Part shown: piece after piece, positions 48,101-54,140 of the stretch
How positions within the stretch are numbered: position 1 is the first letter of the stretch
Layout: every line of letters begins with the position of its first letter
Assembly: GCA_947165505.1 (NCBI GenBank)
Contig: CAMVAT010000011.1
Span: forward strand, 24,922-88,921
Direction of reading: 5' to 3'
Source of the DNA: an uncultured Prevotellaceae bacterium
Lineage (GTDB): Bacteria; Bacteroidota; Bacteroidia; Bacteroidales; Bacteroidaceae
Length of the DNA: 64,000 nucleotides
The notes under the pieces: generated by a model
The model's database searches: none
Told to the model about the DNA's origin: nothing
What the model saw: the letters and a program-made list of their open reading frames with translations, nothing else
Translations under genes and position numbers: made by a program

Positions 48101-49308
48101 ACCATCACCACCATGTACTGATACCATGTGTCGGCGCTGACGCCCCTATCGGTGAAAGTGTAGCTGCTCTTGCCGGCATCGCTGATACTGCCGCGCTTGG
48201 TCCACGACTCTCCGTCGATGGGCTGTCCCTGCTTGTCGGTCTCGATGCGGTAGATGTAGGGCACGGCATCTTTCATGACGCTGTAGCCCGGGCCGCCAGC
48301 GAGGTTGACACTCCACGTGAGCAGCATCTGGCTGTCGTACTGCTTGTATTCGCCCTGCAGATTGGTAGGATAAGGCACCGAGGCGAATGGGTCTAGTATA
48401 TAGTTGTACCTATTATCCCAATAATGGTTGCCATCGCTGCACATCAACCTGTCTTGGCCATAGACATCGATGTAAGCGTTCTTGAAGTTACCCACGTTGG
48501 CAGGTACCGTAATCTCGTACGTCTTCTTTTGTCCTACCTCGCAACTGAACTTCTCTGTCTGTCGCACGGTCGAGCCGTTCTGCAGCTCGTAAGAGAATTC
48601 CAGACTATATGAGCACTCATGCCAGCGCACGGAACGGTATTTGTCTTCCACGTCGGAGGCCATGGCGGGGGTGGTGAACTTGATGGTGCGGGGGCCTGTG
48701 CGCTCCAACTTATAATCACTCATCTTGGTCTCGGAATAATGACTGGACACATTGATCGTGGTGGTGCCGATGTTCCGGGTCAGGTTGCCCTCGTGGTTGT
48801 GGTTATACCGATAAATGAAGCGCCAGGTGCCCCCCTCCAAGCTCGCCGGGATCTGGAAATTGATCTTGGCGTGCACATAGTCGTTCTTGTAGCCTTTGTC
48901 AACGGTATATTTGGTTTTCTCGGCCGTGATCTCCTTCTCGGGATTGCCCACGCAGTTGGTGAGATACGCCTTGGCGCCCTTGCAGAACATCTGGGCATAG
49001 AGATCCCAGTCCGAACGGTCGTCGTCTTTCATGTCGTCGGTATAGACATCAAAGAGCTTGATCTCTTTAGAAGTCTGGGTGTTGACGGCCCAGACAGTAC
49101 CGCTCTTACAATAGGTGTTGCGACCGCCCAGGTCGGTCATCATCAGGTCGAACGAGATGTAGTCGCCATTATTGTTCAGGACGTAATATAAGTCGTTTCT
49201 GACCCTGTCTGCCCATACCGTGGTGGCACACATCACGAACAGCACAACCAGCCCCCAAGCCCACCTGCGGGTTCCATGCCGTACGTCATTATGTCGGTAG
49301 TTATTCAT
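39160..49308 (-). CDS. Giant LamG-module surface protein, copy 2 (3382 aa)
   Basis: A 3382-residue exported paralogue of the 3385-aa protein, same strand, ending 183 nt upstream of it. The signal peptide (about 1-33, …FVMCATTVWA) and first 450 residues differ clearly, as does a central stretch around residues 1590-1960. Other blocks are nearly the same: TFSPQSRNGFIGNGNLTLNA, GFCQARGVITGRVTFGTG, NRIGQATIKLSLGKEAQCSF, and the third LamG-like module. Module order matches copy 1 and the ending is the same (WYTLQGQKLSRRPMQQG then VYIHHGQKVTVRR). At DNA level some blocks differ by only a few bases in 75 (35640-35710 against 46010-46080), which points to recent duplication or gene conversion. Likely surface-exposed; ligand unknown. 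Confidence 0.85.
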   Translation of the reverse strand: MNNYRHNDVRHGTRRWAWGLVVLFVMCATTVWADRVRNDLYYVLNNNGDYISFDLMMTDLGGRNTYCKSGTVWAVNTQTSKEIKLFDVYTDDMKDDDRSDWDLYAQMFCKGAKAYLTNCVGNPEKEITAEKTKYTVDKGYKNDYVHAKINFQIPASLEGGTWRFIYRYNHNHEGNLTRNIGTTTINVSSHYSETKMSDYKLERTGPRTIKFTTPAMASDVEDKYRSVRWHECSYSLEFSYELQNGSTVRQTEKFSCEVGQKKTYEITVPANVGNFKNAYIDVYGQDRLMCSDGNHYWDNRYNYILDPFASVPYPTNLQGEYKQYDSQMLLTWSVNLAGGPGYSVMKDAVPYIYRIETDKQGQPIDGESWTKRGSISDAGKSSYTFTDRGVSADTWYQYMVVMVPNSWIKNQSYTTSDLNSITDEMLAQLGYQTLSPVATSLYTRINNLQQDLTVTDRVRLTWTYDRVPVKAQKVDFQVWKRAPGTSEWSEAGKVNADANPAAGTVASYTDGDLPGGHVPFEYKVSLSINGGNNVFESGIVTAAIIDGTTGKNLLATKGTHEGTVRLTWGSNQVGNSNATYVLSRRYAGTDDEFMKIYSTTGTSTNYVYEDNTVLPGYYYEYRLDTYSSESTAAADGGFQNSLTDVGFCQARGVITGRVTFGTGTAVENVRLSLRPTSENNDNTVKGYSQYVGGASEGIVWNADSAATAQLFDNSKDYTVQLFVRPDSALSEGAVVGHIPGLGHIVLGKEKDGRYPLHCERATVNTIRQAFTEAYAFRGICYSTNISEDTYNATEQCTVYTYKHFMEIGDQWQAEGYQANGILVDIDGEPGGKFCLFRRKVSLDEPISHDIVERSVDTYDLGIDIAGASYSLLTVSCRQGQWSFSVNDATSTSMTHLHNETATEELDLPDDYVVYNNALVYLGGTLVDTFHGDRWKNYVADATTPQVSTEVAPGPFAVGGAQSITEGQAFRGHLTEVRVWDHVLSDKERASYADRMLNGHEDGLKLYWPMDEGLDHYVFDASYANDTPNSRHAVVGSNITASVIIPADDQLSRYALTDGNGDYIIRGIPFIGSGSTYAVVPSKSIHTFSPQSRNGFIGNGNLTLNAYDFTDDSSFPVKGKVTYLDTNIPADSIQFMVDGNIAYKDNKAVTTDSNGEYEISVPIGEHLIEAYRNGHRLTSFPLDGSTYDFHRAETVNFIDSTLVNVTGRINGGFSDQNAPVGFGLSTNRIGQATIKLSLGKEAQCSFNYRLDEHGDGTFGTEPIAVESASELVGSKAWRGGGEHDDTYYVYITTDAQTGEYSALLPPLKYKVESITFAGGTDYDSEPVFSQNLPMIDATNTIAETLPKDSLVVEGQTLYYTYSGKMNRQLRTAPTITVRQKGMDEGVFGEMKVAVKNEVNGVDSVDVVTLTDSGCNYRFGHPIIMQNERYTLDINVSEVYRNLDTGREVREYPEDAEIIIMNDASLLVSVVGEKAVIDGEEVEAGAEYEVPRIQITPDSVGHATYQFVGGFPYLGEGYLRSLNISAQVDGRTYPWQNGESTAGDLPVYVLGVLASGTNFMTEGPDKPDYIIRRPPGSTSVATYETKTIHTNSTTEVDADSKFGGGGAWVSAAPTFKLQKGTPILGMLIYLASKWHPVVDTYLGRDNSWEDSDVEATSDTYTLTDLVSTPREQVYSVDDGKFRADGGDTFIGRSTNHLFSKGLVLNVFKQADGTYALEQREGLAFSEIYGTTFAYTQAYVIDVLIPNWKAAIESKLTHVDGNHWDPSVAKKVEGQVMYYTMYNKGDAEYGRHNADPRWGTLFAERNGWPSYMMVDGTGEMHDDEIELAINQIQRWESVLAMNEQDKLEAFDDSDRLIDNYSFANGTSVSMTTTNSNTQSTTHTHDTYHNVIVENKDGALLNNAGAYVKVKVNFGHHDKTVTDESTSSANTVSWTLSDADPRTALSVDVYESPAGWGPIFRTRGGQSANPYQDATYTRYYEVGAKLDEATMRVEVPQLKVANPQLTGVPAGGEAKFTLEMSNLSETGHASTFLLEVIDKSNPNGAILSMDGAAISSGRPGRSVLIQGGETVTKTLIVRQSDRSINNYDNIRLVLRSEKDRTAQSEEVALSVQFVPASAHIDIAVANTVLNQADKDQYGGFRVQLSNLDRQDNGLQGVRLQYRRKGMDAWSLAHQWLADAAQVGQGDEQLPDAGEQLAYQVTFPADGTYELRAQTFGKYGNDDVTYETDIIEVTQDTRGPQILGMVSPTEGSLTFLNRNDMHLRFNETLNGNAMSKTDNFRIEGGMNNVVVDAARPYPDVALQLNGQEAQTDANFLLSNSDVAMGFWLYRQGDGTLLSIGNEGNRFALGTYDGGQLSIEPGAGNDVVKTGVVLPADTWTYVALNYRQKRADEITGHLTMLYVNAGENNPVYVVRECEMDDVFGQGHLSLGGDGMVGRISSLTLWNSDISAQQLFESRNELKANYTSGLIGYWRMDEGHGQTMTDRVRSRDLTMASDSWYINNENRAAHLDGSEALKIDVSTLNFRSTDNFAMELWFRAEASEQNSNAQLLSAQSGLSIGFADGKLTLADRRHYIDGGGQEQVSVVKQTELSDRNYCDGTWHHIALNVRRGISAVAYIDGQAVKTLPESDVEGMIAHYLLVGGEETLLDADGASNGGQTRLFTGDIDEVRLWSAALDGQLIADRMYERLDDTYAGLVGYFPMEDINRNVTGTVTTTFSTQNKGVADSRLTLVGTPAQSTTAPALKPGSSRMRLADTQFDYVVSDDEIYFRFGDDVLSLMDGNDFTVTVANIKDEHGNNSEPVSWTFHADFAALNWSPRVADISKKWNETKETTVSILDRSETLQSYEISSLPSWLTLKGDAVGTTSQYLTDIYFEIPSSVPVGRYADDIYLTDRLGIQRILHVNLTVEGDVPDWAVDASAYESNMALRGQVMVGDKISDYTGSKIAAFDSNGNCRGVASPAYVKTRDAYYVDMTIYGGSATSLSSAERELTFMLYDASTGTTYPVVSVTVPGRQPATTLTYSPDAVIGSYDAPVLFNASDFIMQRMQLDKGWAWTSIYVQPASTAIADVLPQNSTELKKLHTVKSHTGFATVAADGSKVTGMLQTIEPGQMYKVRTKAATSFDVVGTLINVRNTEATMAPQYNWIGTLSNVVMSPALAFADLQPENGDMVKTRTAFSTYRDGVWEGNLQSIVPGQGYIYLSKAAEAKTFRYPQVAASSDAQSTSFSLMATEGEMGAATYYTPMDEHLFPDNMNMIAVVKKDGMQIETAEVAAFVNGECRGAIECMDGYYFLTILGSSADDQDAAVEIRVRIDGEEYTVASQPFVSDALFGSLDEPYVLDVDATAIRTVNIDDAADDDEWYTLQGQKLSRRPMQQGVYIHHGQKVTVRR

Positions 49309-49373
49309 ATCTTAATGATTTTATTGTTTTCTGTGATGAATGATTCGCAACAAGCGCAGTTTTTTGCAATTTG

Positions 49374-49381
49374 CAAATATA
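49374..49381 (-). promoter_or_regulatory. -7 box of giant gene copy 2
   Basis: TATATTTG on the minus strand, 66 nt before the ATG. No TTG or TTTG at the expected -33 position. Confidence 0.5.
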
Positions 49382-49558
49382 CGATTTTATAGGAGAAAGA
49401 AAAGAAGAAAATGTGATAAAAAAAGTGAAAAGCCATATATATAAGGTACGAAAGAGAGGATATAACCCCAAAGAGACTGAAATGAGAGATTGGCCTGCAC
49501 AAAAGTAACCTTATTCTACTATCCGCCGATGGCTTTCGCCTCTTTTCTCTGCAACTTG

Positions 49559-49620
49559 TTGCGACACGGCACAGACGATGCGACAAAATGGGGGCATGCA
49601 CCCCAAAAAGTTGTCGCATC
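49559..49620. repeat. TGCGACA elements and hairpin upstream of giant gene copy 2
   Basis: TTGCGACAC (49559-49567), then GATGCGACAA (49577-49586) facing TTGTCGCATC (49611-49620), perfect 10-bp arms, with an inner TGGGG/CCCCA pair (49589-49605). Part of the 49309-49832 gap, which holds no gene: the copy-2 promoter, this element, AAGTAGTT octamers (49656-49672) and the duplicated promoter cassette. Confidence 0.7.
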
Positions 49621-49673
49621 ACATCTCTCAAAAAAACAAGACTTCTCACGTTTCTCAAGTAGTTAAGTAGTTA

Positions 49674-49797
49674 CGAAAAAGCAAAAAAAATTTTGCTTTT
49701 TGCTCGCTAAATCGTATCTTTGGGCTTCGCACGAAGATACTCACGCTCGAAAAAGCAAAAAAAAATTTTGCTTTTTGCTCGCTAAATCGTATCTTTG
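49674..49797 (+). promoter_or_regulatory. Duplicated promoter-plus-hairpin cassette before the esterase gene
   Basis: Two near-identical units, 49674-49722 (49 bp) and 49748-49797 (50 bp, one extra A). Each has an 11-bp perfect palindrome (AAAAAGCAAAA and its complement), a TTTG -33 element (49692-49695; 49767-49770), exactly 19 bp, and a TATCTTTG -7 box (49715-49722; 49790-49797). The second box is 36 nt from the esterase ATG. The palindrome's right arm carries the -33 element. Confidence 0.85.
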
Positions 49798-49832
49798 CAA
49801 CATCTATTACATACAAATCAAAAAATAAGGAT

Positions 49833-51158
49833 ATGAAACGAACGTTTCTCTCTCTCTTCGTCTGCCTCATCTGCGTGTGTGGCGCCGCCGAAAACTATCC
49901 ATACCGCAGCGACGTGCTGTGGGTGACCGTGCCCGACCACCCCGACTGGATCTACCAGACGGGCCAGAAGGCGCACGTCGAGGTGCAATTCTATAAGTAC
50001 GGCATCCCTCGCGACGCCAAGGTGGACTATGCCATAGGCACCGACCTGCTCGAAGCCGACACCAAGGGGTCGGTGCAACTGAAGGGCGGACGCGCCGTCA
50101 TCGACATGGGCACGGCCCGCAAGCCCTGCTTCCGCGACCTCAGACTCACCACCACCGTCGATGGCGTGACATACGAGCACCATGTGAAGGTGGGCTTCTC
50201 GCCCGAACAGATCAAGCCCTTCACGCAAGAGCCCGACGACTTCCAGCAATACTGGCGCGAGGCCGTGAAGGAAGACCGGAAGTTTCCGCTGAAATACACC
50301 AAGGAATGGGTGGCAGAGATGTCGGACGAGACCACCGACTGCTATCTCGTACACCTGCAGCTCAACGCTCAGCGGCAGTCGCTCTACGGCTACCTGCTCG
50401 TGCCCAAGAAGGCGCAGCGCGGCTCGTGCCCCGTGGTGCTCACACCGCCGGGGGCCGGGGTGAAGACCATCAAGGAGGTGACCTCACGGCCCTACTACCA
50501 AGAGGCGGGCATGATACGCTTCGTGACCGAGATACACGGACTGAACCCCACCCTGCCCGAATCGACCTTCGACGAGATACGACGGGCCTTTGAGGGCAAA
50601 GACCGGGGCTACCTGCACAACGGACTCGATGACCGCGACCACTACTACATGCGGCACGTCTATCTCGGACTGGTGCGTTGCATCGACCTGCTCTGCTCGC
50701 TGCCCGAATGGGACGGGCAGAACGTCATCACCATGGGCGGAAGCCAGGGCGGCGCCCTCTCTATCGTGGCGGCGGCACTCGACCACCGCGTCAACCTGTG
50801 CGTGGCCAACCACCCGGCACTGGCCGACATGGCGGCGGGCAGCGCCGGACTGACCAGCGGCTACCCCCACTTCAACGCCGAGCGTGGTCTCTACAGCGAG
50901 GCCAACATACGCACCATGAGCTACTACGACGTGGTGAACTTCGCACGCCACGTGCGCGCACGCACATTCCTCACGTGGGGATTCAACGACAACACCTGTC
51001 CGCCCACCACCTCGTATGCGGTGTGGAACACGCTCCGCTGCCGCAAGCAATCGCTCATCACGCCCATCAACGAGCACTGGACGTCGGATGCCACCAACCG
51101 CGCACAAATGGAGTGGATACGCAAACACCTGAACGACATTCCCGAAGAATCTGAATAA
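49833..51158 (+). CDS. Secreted acetyl xylan esterase/cephalosporin-C deacetylase-like esterase (CE7 type)
   Basis: A 441-residue exported alpha/beta-hydrolase. Signal peptide about 1-19 (MKRTFLSLFVCLICVCGAAE). An N-terminal beta domain (about 20-125) precedes the AXE1 domain (about 130-435). The nucleophile elbow is GGSQGG (Ser at about residue 304), the acid is probably the first Asp in FNDNTCPPTTSYA (about 386) and the base His is in NEHWTS (about 414), the CE7 order. RPYYQEAGMIRFVTEIHG covers the conserved RG/E region. It would remove acetyl groups from plant polysaccharide or oligosaccharides, fitting the pectate lyase locus 28 kb away. Transcribed from the duplicated promoter cassette, followed by a lipoprotein gene 23 nt on. 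Confidence 0.88.
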   Translation: MKRTFLSLFVCLICVCGAAENYPYRSDVLWVTVPDHPDWIYQTGQKAHVEVQFYKYGIPRDAKVDYAIGTDLLEADTKGSVQLKGGRAVIDMGTARKPCFRDLRLTTTVDGVTYEHHVKVGFSPEQIKPFTQEPDDFQQYWREAVKEDRKFPLKYTKEWVAEMSDETTDCYLVHLQLNAQRQSLYGYLLVPKKAQRGSCPVVLTPPGAGVKTIKEVTSRPYYQEAGMIRFVTEIHGLNPTLPESTFDEIRRAFEGKDRGYLHNGLDDRDHYYMRHVYLGLVRCIDLLCSLPEWDGQNVITMGGSQGGALSIVAAALDHRVNLCVANHPALADMAAGSAGLTSGYPHFNAERGLYSEANIRTMSYYDVVNFARHVRARTFLTWGFNDNTCPPTTSYAVWNTLRCRKQSLITPINEHWTSDATNRAQMEWIRKHLNDIPEESE

Positions 51159-51181
51159 AAACCCATAACACCTGATCGAAG

Positions 51182-51634
51182 ATGAGAAAATATTTTATGC
51201 CACTGACTGCCGTGGCCATGCTGACCGTGCTCTGCTATTGCATGAGCTGCAAGGGCAAGAAAGAGCCGGCGAAGGAAGAACTACAAGAAACAATCGTAGC
51301 ACTCGACTCCGCGGCCTATGCTGTCGACTCCGTTGCCACTACCCCCACCACGGCCATGCCACAGGCGGCTGCCTTCGTGGGCGAATGGAACGAGCCGTCG
51401 GGCTTGCAGCACAACCTGGTGCTCAAGTCGGACAACACCTTCGAATACCAGGATTTCGAGAAGACCAAGGGCGGCGACCTGATCGACGTGATGCGGCAGG
51501 GCACCTATACCACCCAGGGCGACTCTATCCTGCTCAAGGGCAACGACGGGTGGCAGCTCACCCTGCACTACAGCGCCACCAACGACGAAGCCCACCTCAC
51601 CCAAGGCAGTGAGATGGACTTCGTGAAAGAGTGA
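51182..51634 (+). CDS. NlpE-like lipoprotein
   Basis: A 150-residue protein with a lipoprotein signal peptide (MRKYFMPLTAVAMLTVLCYC, lipobox region CMSC; Cys23 is the likely lipidated residue). After an acidic linker the folded part (about 62-150) has FVGEWNEPSGLQHNLVLKSD, FEYQDFEK, QGTYTTQGDSILL and GWQLTLHY, the short beta-barrel pattern of NlpE/lipocalin-like proteins. NlpE-type proteins sense envelope or copper stress, but the CxxC of true NlpE is absent, so only the fold is suggested. It follows the esterase gene and is probably co-transcribed. Confidence 0.65.
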   Translation: MRKYFMPLTAVAMLTVLCYCMSCKGKKEPAKEELQETIVALDSAAYAVDSVATTPTTAMPQAAAFVGEWNEPSGLQHNLVLKSDNTFEYQDFEKTKGGDLIDVMRQGTYTTQGDSILLKGNDGWQLTLHYSATNDEAHLTQGSEMDFVKE

Positions 51635-51640
51635 CGTTCT

Positions 51641-51735
51641 TTACTTCACCACCATTTTCTGCCCATTCTGTATCACGATGCCATGGGTGCCGGCGGCCTG
51701 AAAATGTCGCACCACGCGAAAGGGCGTGACCGCAA
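51641..51735 (-). pseudogene. Orphan C-terminal fragment of a secreted protein
   Basis: Read leftward, the frame closed at TAA 51641-51643 is open for about 32 codons and ends RHFQAAGTHGIVIQNGQ then KMVVK. This is the same C-terminal signature as in the two giants and the pseudogene at 14865-15226. Only the tail is left: an in-frame TGA lies just upstream and no start fits. The fragment overlaps the hairpin at 51722-51750. Confidence 0.55.
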
Positions 51736-51750
51736 TGAGTGGTCACGCCC
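51722..51750. terminator. Hairpin between converging NlpE-like and thrS genes
   Basis: GGGCGTGACC (51722-51731) and GGTCACGCCC (51741-51750), perfect 10-bp arms with a 9-nt loop. U-tracts are short on both sides (TGTTT rightward, TTT leftward), so a two-way terminator is likely but not certain. Confidence 0.7.
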
Positions 51751-51800
51751 TGTTTCAGTCAAGCCCCATCCCACACGGGGGAGACGGGAGCGGAAAAGAT

Positions 51801-53765
51801 TTATTCGGGACGGATGTCGGCGGCTGCCAGTTGCTCTTCCACCTGGGCGCAGACACGGGCGGCAAAGTCCTCTTTCGAGAGCACGGCCTGCTCGCCACCG
51901 CCCTGCACACGCATGGCCACGGTGCCGTCGGCGGCTTCCTTCTCGCCTACCACCACCATGTAGGGCACGCGCTTGATCTCGTTGTCGCGTATCTTGCGGC
52001 CTATCTTCTCGTTGCGGTCGTCGATATACGCGCGCACGCCCACGCTGTTGAGATAGCGGGCCACCTCGCAGGCGTAGTCATTGTATTTCTCTGAGATGGG
52101 CAGGATGGCCACCTGGTCGGGAGCCAGCCACAGGGGGAAGTGACCGGCGGTGTGCTCGATGAGCACGGCGGTGAAGCGCTCCATCGACCCGAACGGCGCG
52201 CGGTGAATCATCACAGGGGTCTGCTTCGAGTTGTCCTCTGCCGTATATTCCAGCTTGAATCGCTGCGGCAGGTTATAGTCCACCTGGATGGTACCTAACT
52301 GCCAGCGGCGGCCGATGGCATCCTTCACCATGAAGTCGAGCTTGGGTCCGTAGAATGCGGCCTCGCCCTGCACTTTCTTCGCCTCCAGCCCCTTCTCTGC
52401 ACAAGCGTCGATGATGGCCTGTTCGCTCTCTGCCCACATCTCATCGCTACCGATATACTTCTCGGTGTCTTTGGGATCACGGAGAGAGATCTGTGCCTCG
52501 ACCTTGTCGAACTGGAATGTTTTGAACACAGCCTGGATGATATCCATCACACGCAGAAATTCAGTCTTCACCTGGTCTGGACGGCAGAAGATGTGTGCGT
52601 CGTCTTGCGTGAACGAGCGCACACGCGTCAGGCCATGCAGTTCACCGCTCTTCTCATAACGGTAAACGGTGCCGAATTCGGCCACACGCAATGGCAGATC
52701 TTTATAGGAACGCGGTTTCCATGCAAACACCTCGCAGTGGTGGGGGCAGTTCATGGGTTTGAGCATGTACTCCTCGCCCTCCTCGGGTGTGGTGATGGGC
52801 CGGAAAGCGTCTTTGCTATAGTGTGCATAGTGACCGCTGGTCACATAGAGGTTTTTGCCTCCGATATGCGGGGTGATGACCTCCTGATAGCCGAAGTTCT
52901 TCTGTATGCGGCGCAGCAGCTCCTGCAGGCGCAGGCGCAGGTCGGTGCCCTTCGGCAACCAGATGGGCAGTCCCTTGCCCACACGGTCGGAAAACATGAA
53001 GAGCTCCATCTCCTTGCCTATCTTACGGTGGTCGCGCTTCTTGGCTTCCTCAAGCATCACGAGGTATTCGTCGAGCATCTTCTTCTTGGGGAAGGTGATG
53101 CCGTAGATACGTGTCATCTGCTCGCGCTTGGCGTCGCCGCGCCAGAAGGCACCCGCCACGCTGGTGATCTTGATGGCTTTGATGGCGCCGGTAGATACGA
53201 GGTGCGGACCGCGGCAGAGGTCGGTGAAGGCTCCCTGCGTATAGGTAGAGATGGTACCGTCTTCAAGGTCCTGCTCGATATGTTCGCATTTATAGTTCTG
53301 ACCGTCGGCGGCAAACTCCTTCAGGGCGTCTGCCTTGCTCACCTCGCGGCGCACCACAGGCTCGTTCTTCTTGGCCAGTTCGCGCATCTTCTCCTCGATT
53401 TTTGGGAAGTCGCTCTCGCTGATCACGTCGCCCTCTTTGGGCATCACGTCGTAGAAGAAACCATTCTCCACGGCAGGTCCGAAGCCGAACTGGATGCCGG
53501 GATAGAGTTCTTGCAGCGCCTCGGCCAACAGGTGGGCCGACGTGTGCCAGAAGGTGTGCTTGCCCTCTTCATGGTCGAATTTATACAACTCTACTGTGGC
53601 ATCCTCGTTGATGGGCCGGTTCAGTTCCACGGTCTCGCCATTGACCCCGCAAGATACAACGTCGCGGGCGAGAGCGGGCGAGATGCTCTCTGCGATTTGA
53701 AGTCCCGTCACGCCCTGCTCGTATTCACGCACATCGCCGTTAGGGAAAGTGATTTTTACTAACAT
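51801..53765 (-). CDS. thrS: Threonine--tRNA ligase
   Basis: A 654-residue class II aminoacyl-tRNA synthetase, started at the ATG at 53765 ([18 protein letters not shown]), directly behind its promoter. Domains in order: TGS (1-65), editing domain (about 66-230; zinc-site motif [11 protein letters not shown]), catalytic core (about 245-540; zinc-binding [10 protein letters not shown], motif 2 [20 protein letters not shown], motif 3 [12 protein letters not shown]) and anticodon-binding domain (about 545-645). In Bacteroidales thrS usually stands directly before infC-rpmI-rplT. Here those genes have the same strand and order but lie 25 kb further left. Loss of readthrough would explain the separate infC promoter. 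Confidence 0.98.
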   Translation of the reverse strand: MLVKITFPNGDVREYEQGVTGLQIAESISPALARDVVSCGVNGETVELNRPINEDATVELYKFDHEEGKHTFWHTSAHLLAEALQELYPGIQFGFGPAVENGFFYDVMPKEGDVISESDFPKIEEKMRELAKKNEPVVRREVSKADALKEFAADGQNYKCEHIEQDLEDGTISTYTQGAFTDLCRGPHLVSTGAIKAIKITSVAGAFWRGDAKREQMTRIYGITFPKKKMLDEYLVMLEEAKKRDHRKIGKEMELFMFSDRVGKGLPIWLPKGTDLRLRLQELLRRIQKNFGYQEVITPHIGGKNLYVTSGHYAHYSKDAFRPITTPEEGEEYMLKPMNCPHHCEVFAWKPRSYKDLPLRVAEFGTVYRYEKSGELHGLTRVRSFTQDDAHIFCRPDQVKTEFLRVMDIIQAVFKTFQFDKVEAQISLRDPKDTEKYIGSDEMWAESEQAIIDACAEKGLEAKKVQGEAAFYGPKLDFMVKDAIGRRWQLGTIQVDYNLPQRFKLEYTAEDNSKQTPVMIHRAPFGSMERFTAVLIEHTAGHFPLWLAPDQVAILPISEKYNDYACEVARYLNSVGVRAYIDDRNEKIGRKIRDNEIKRVPYMVVVGEKEAADGTVAMRVQGGGEQAVLSKEDFAARVCAQVEEQLAAADIRPE

Positions 53766-53792
53766 ACAAATATAGTTTTTTAAATTCGCCTG

Positions 53793-53823
53793 CAAAGGTA
53801 ATGCAAACCGAAGACAAAACAAA
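53793..53823 (-). promoter_or_regulatory. Promoter of thrS
   Basis: TACCTTTG (53793-53800) and TTTG (53820-53823) with 19 bp between, minus strand; ATG 28 nt downstream. A second, weaker copy of the box with its flank (TGCATTACCTTTA) lies at about 53868-53881, as if this promoter region had been partly duplicated. Confidence 0.7.
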
Positions 53824-54140
53824 AGAAACGCGTTTCTTTTTTTGTTGAGGCGCAGCCTACCTTCTGTAAAGGTAATGCAAAATATCGAATAAGCGAGTAA
53901 AATGAAAAATCTTTTTCACATTTCAGCCACAGATAAAACTGATGACACTGATTTTGTTTTCTTTTGTATCAGTTGAATCAGTCAGACCAGTACCATCTGT
54001 GTCTGAATGCCTACAGCGCAACATGAACAAACACAAATTGCCCATGAATTTTTCCATGAATAAGCATTTTTGACTCATTCATGGACATTCATGGACATTC
54101 GTGTTATGCCGCAGGCAAAAAACTGCCTAATTGCAGCAAA
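53824..54140. other. Gene-free stretch with quasi-palindromic repeats
   Basis: 53930-54012: CACAGATAAAACTGATGACA followed by ATCAGTTGAATCAGTCAG and ATCTGTG, a series of CAGAT/CTGAT and ATCAG/ATCTG half-repeats that can fold back. 54041-54105: CCATGAATTTTTCCATGAAT then two CATTCATGGA copies (54076-54095). No reading frame of note, and no recognised RNA. Similar word-like repeats occur in intergenic DNA of several unrelated bacteria. Confidence 0.5.

Noticed and set aside
51641..51735. Considered as a real small gene on the minus strand
   Set aside because: It has no start codon behind a signal, an in-frame stop sits just upstream, and only the C-terminal signature is recognisable.
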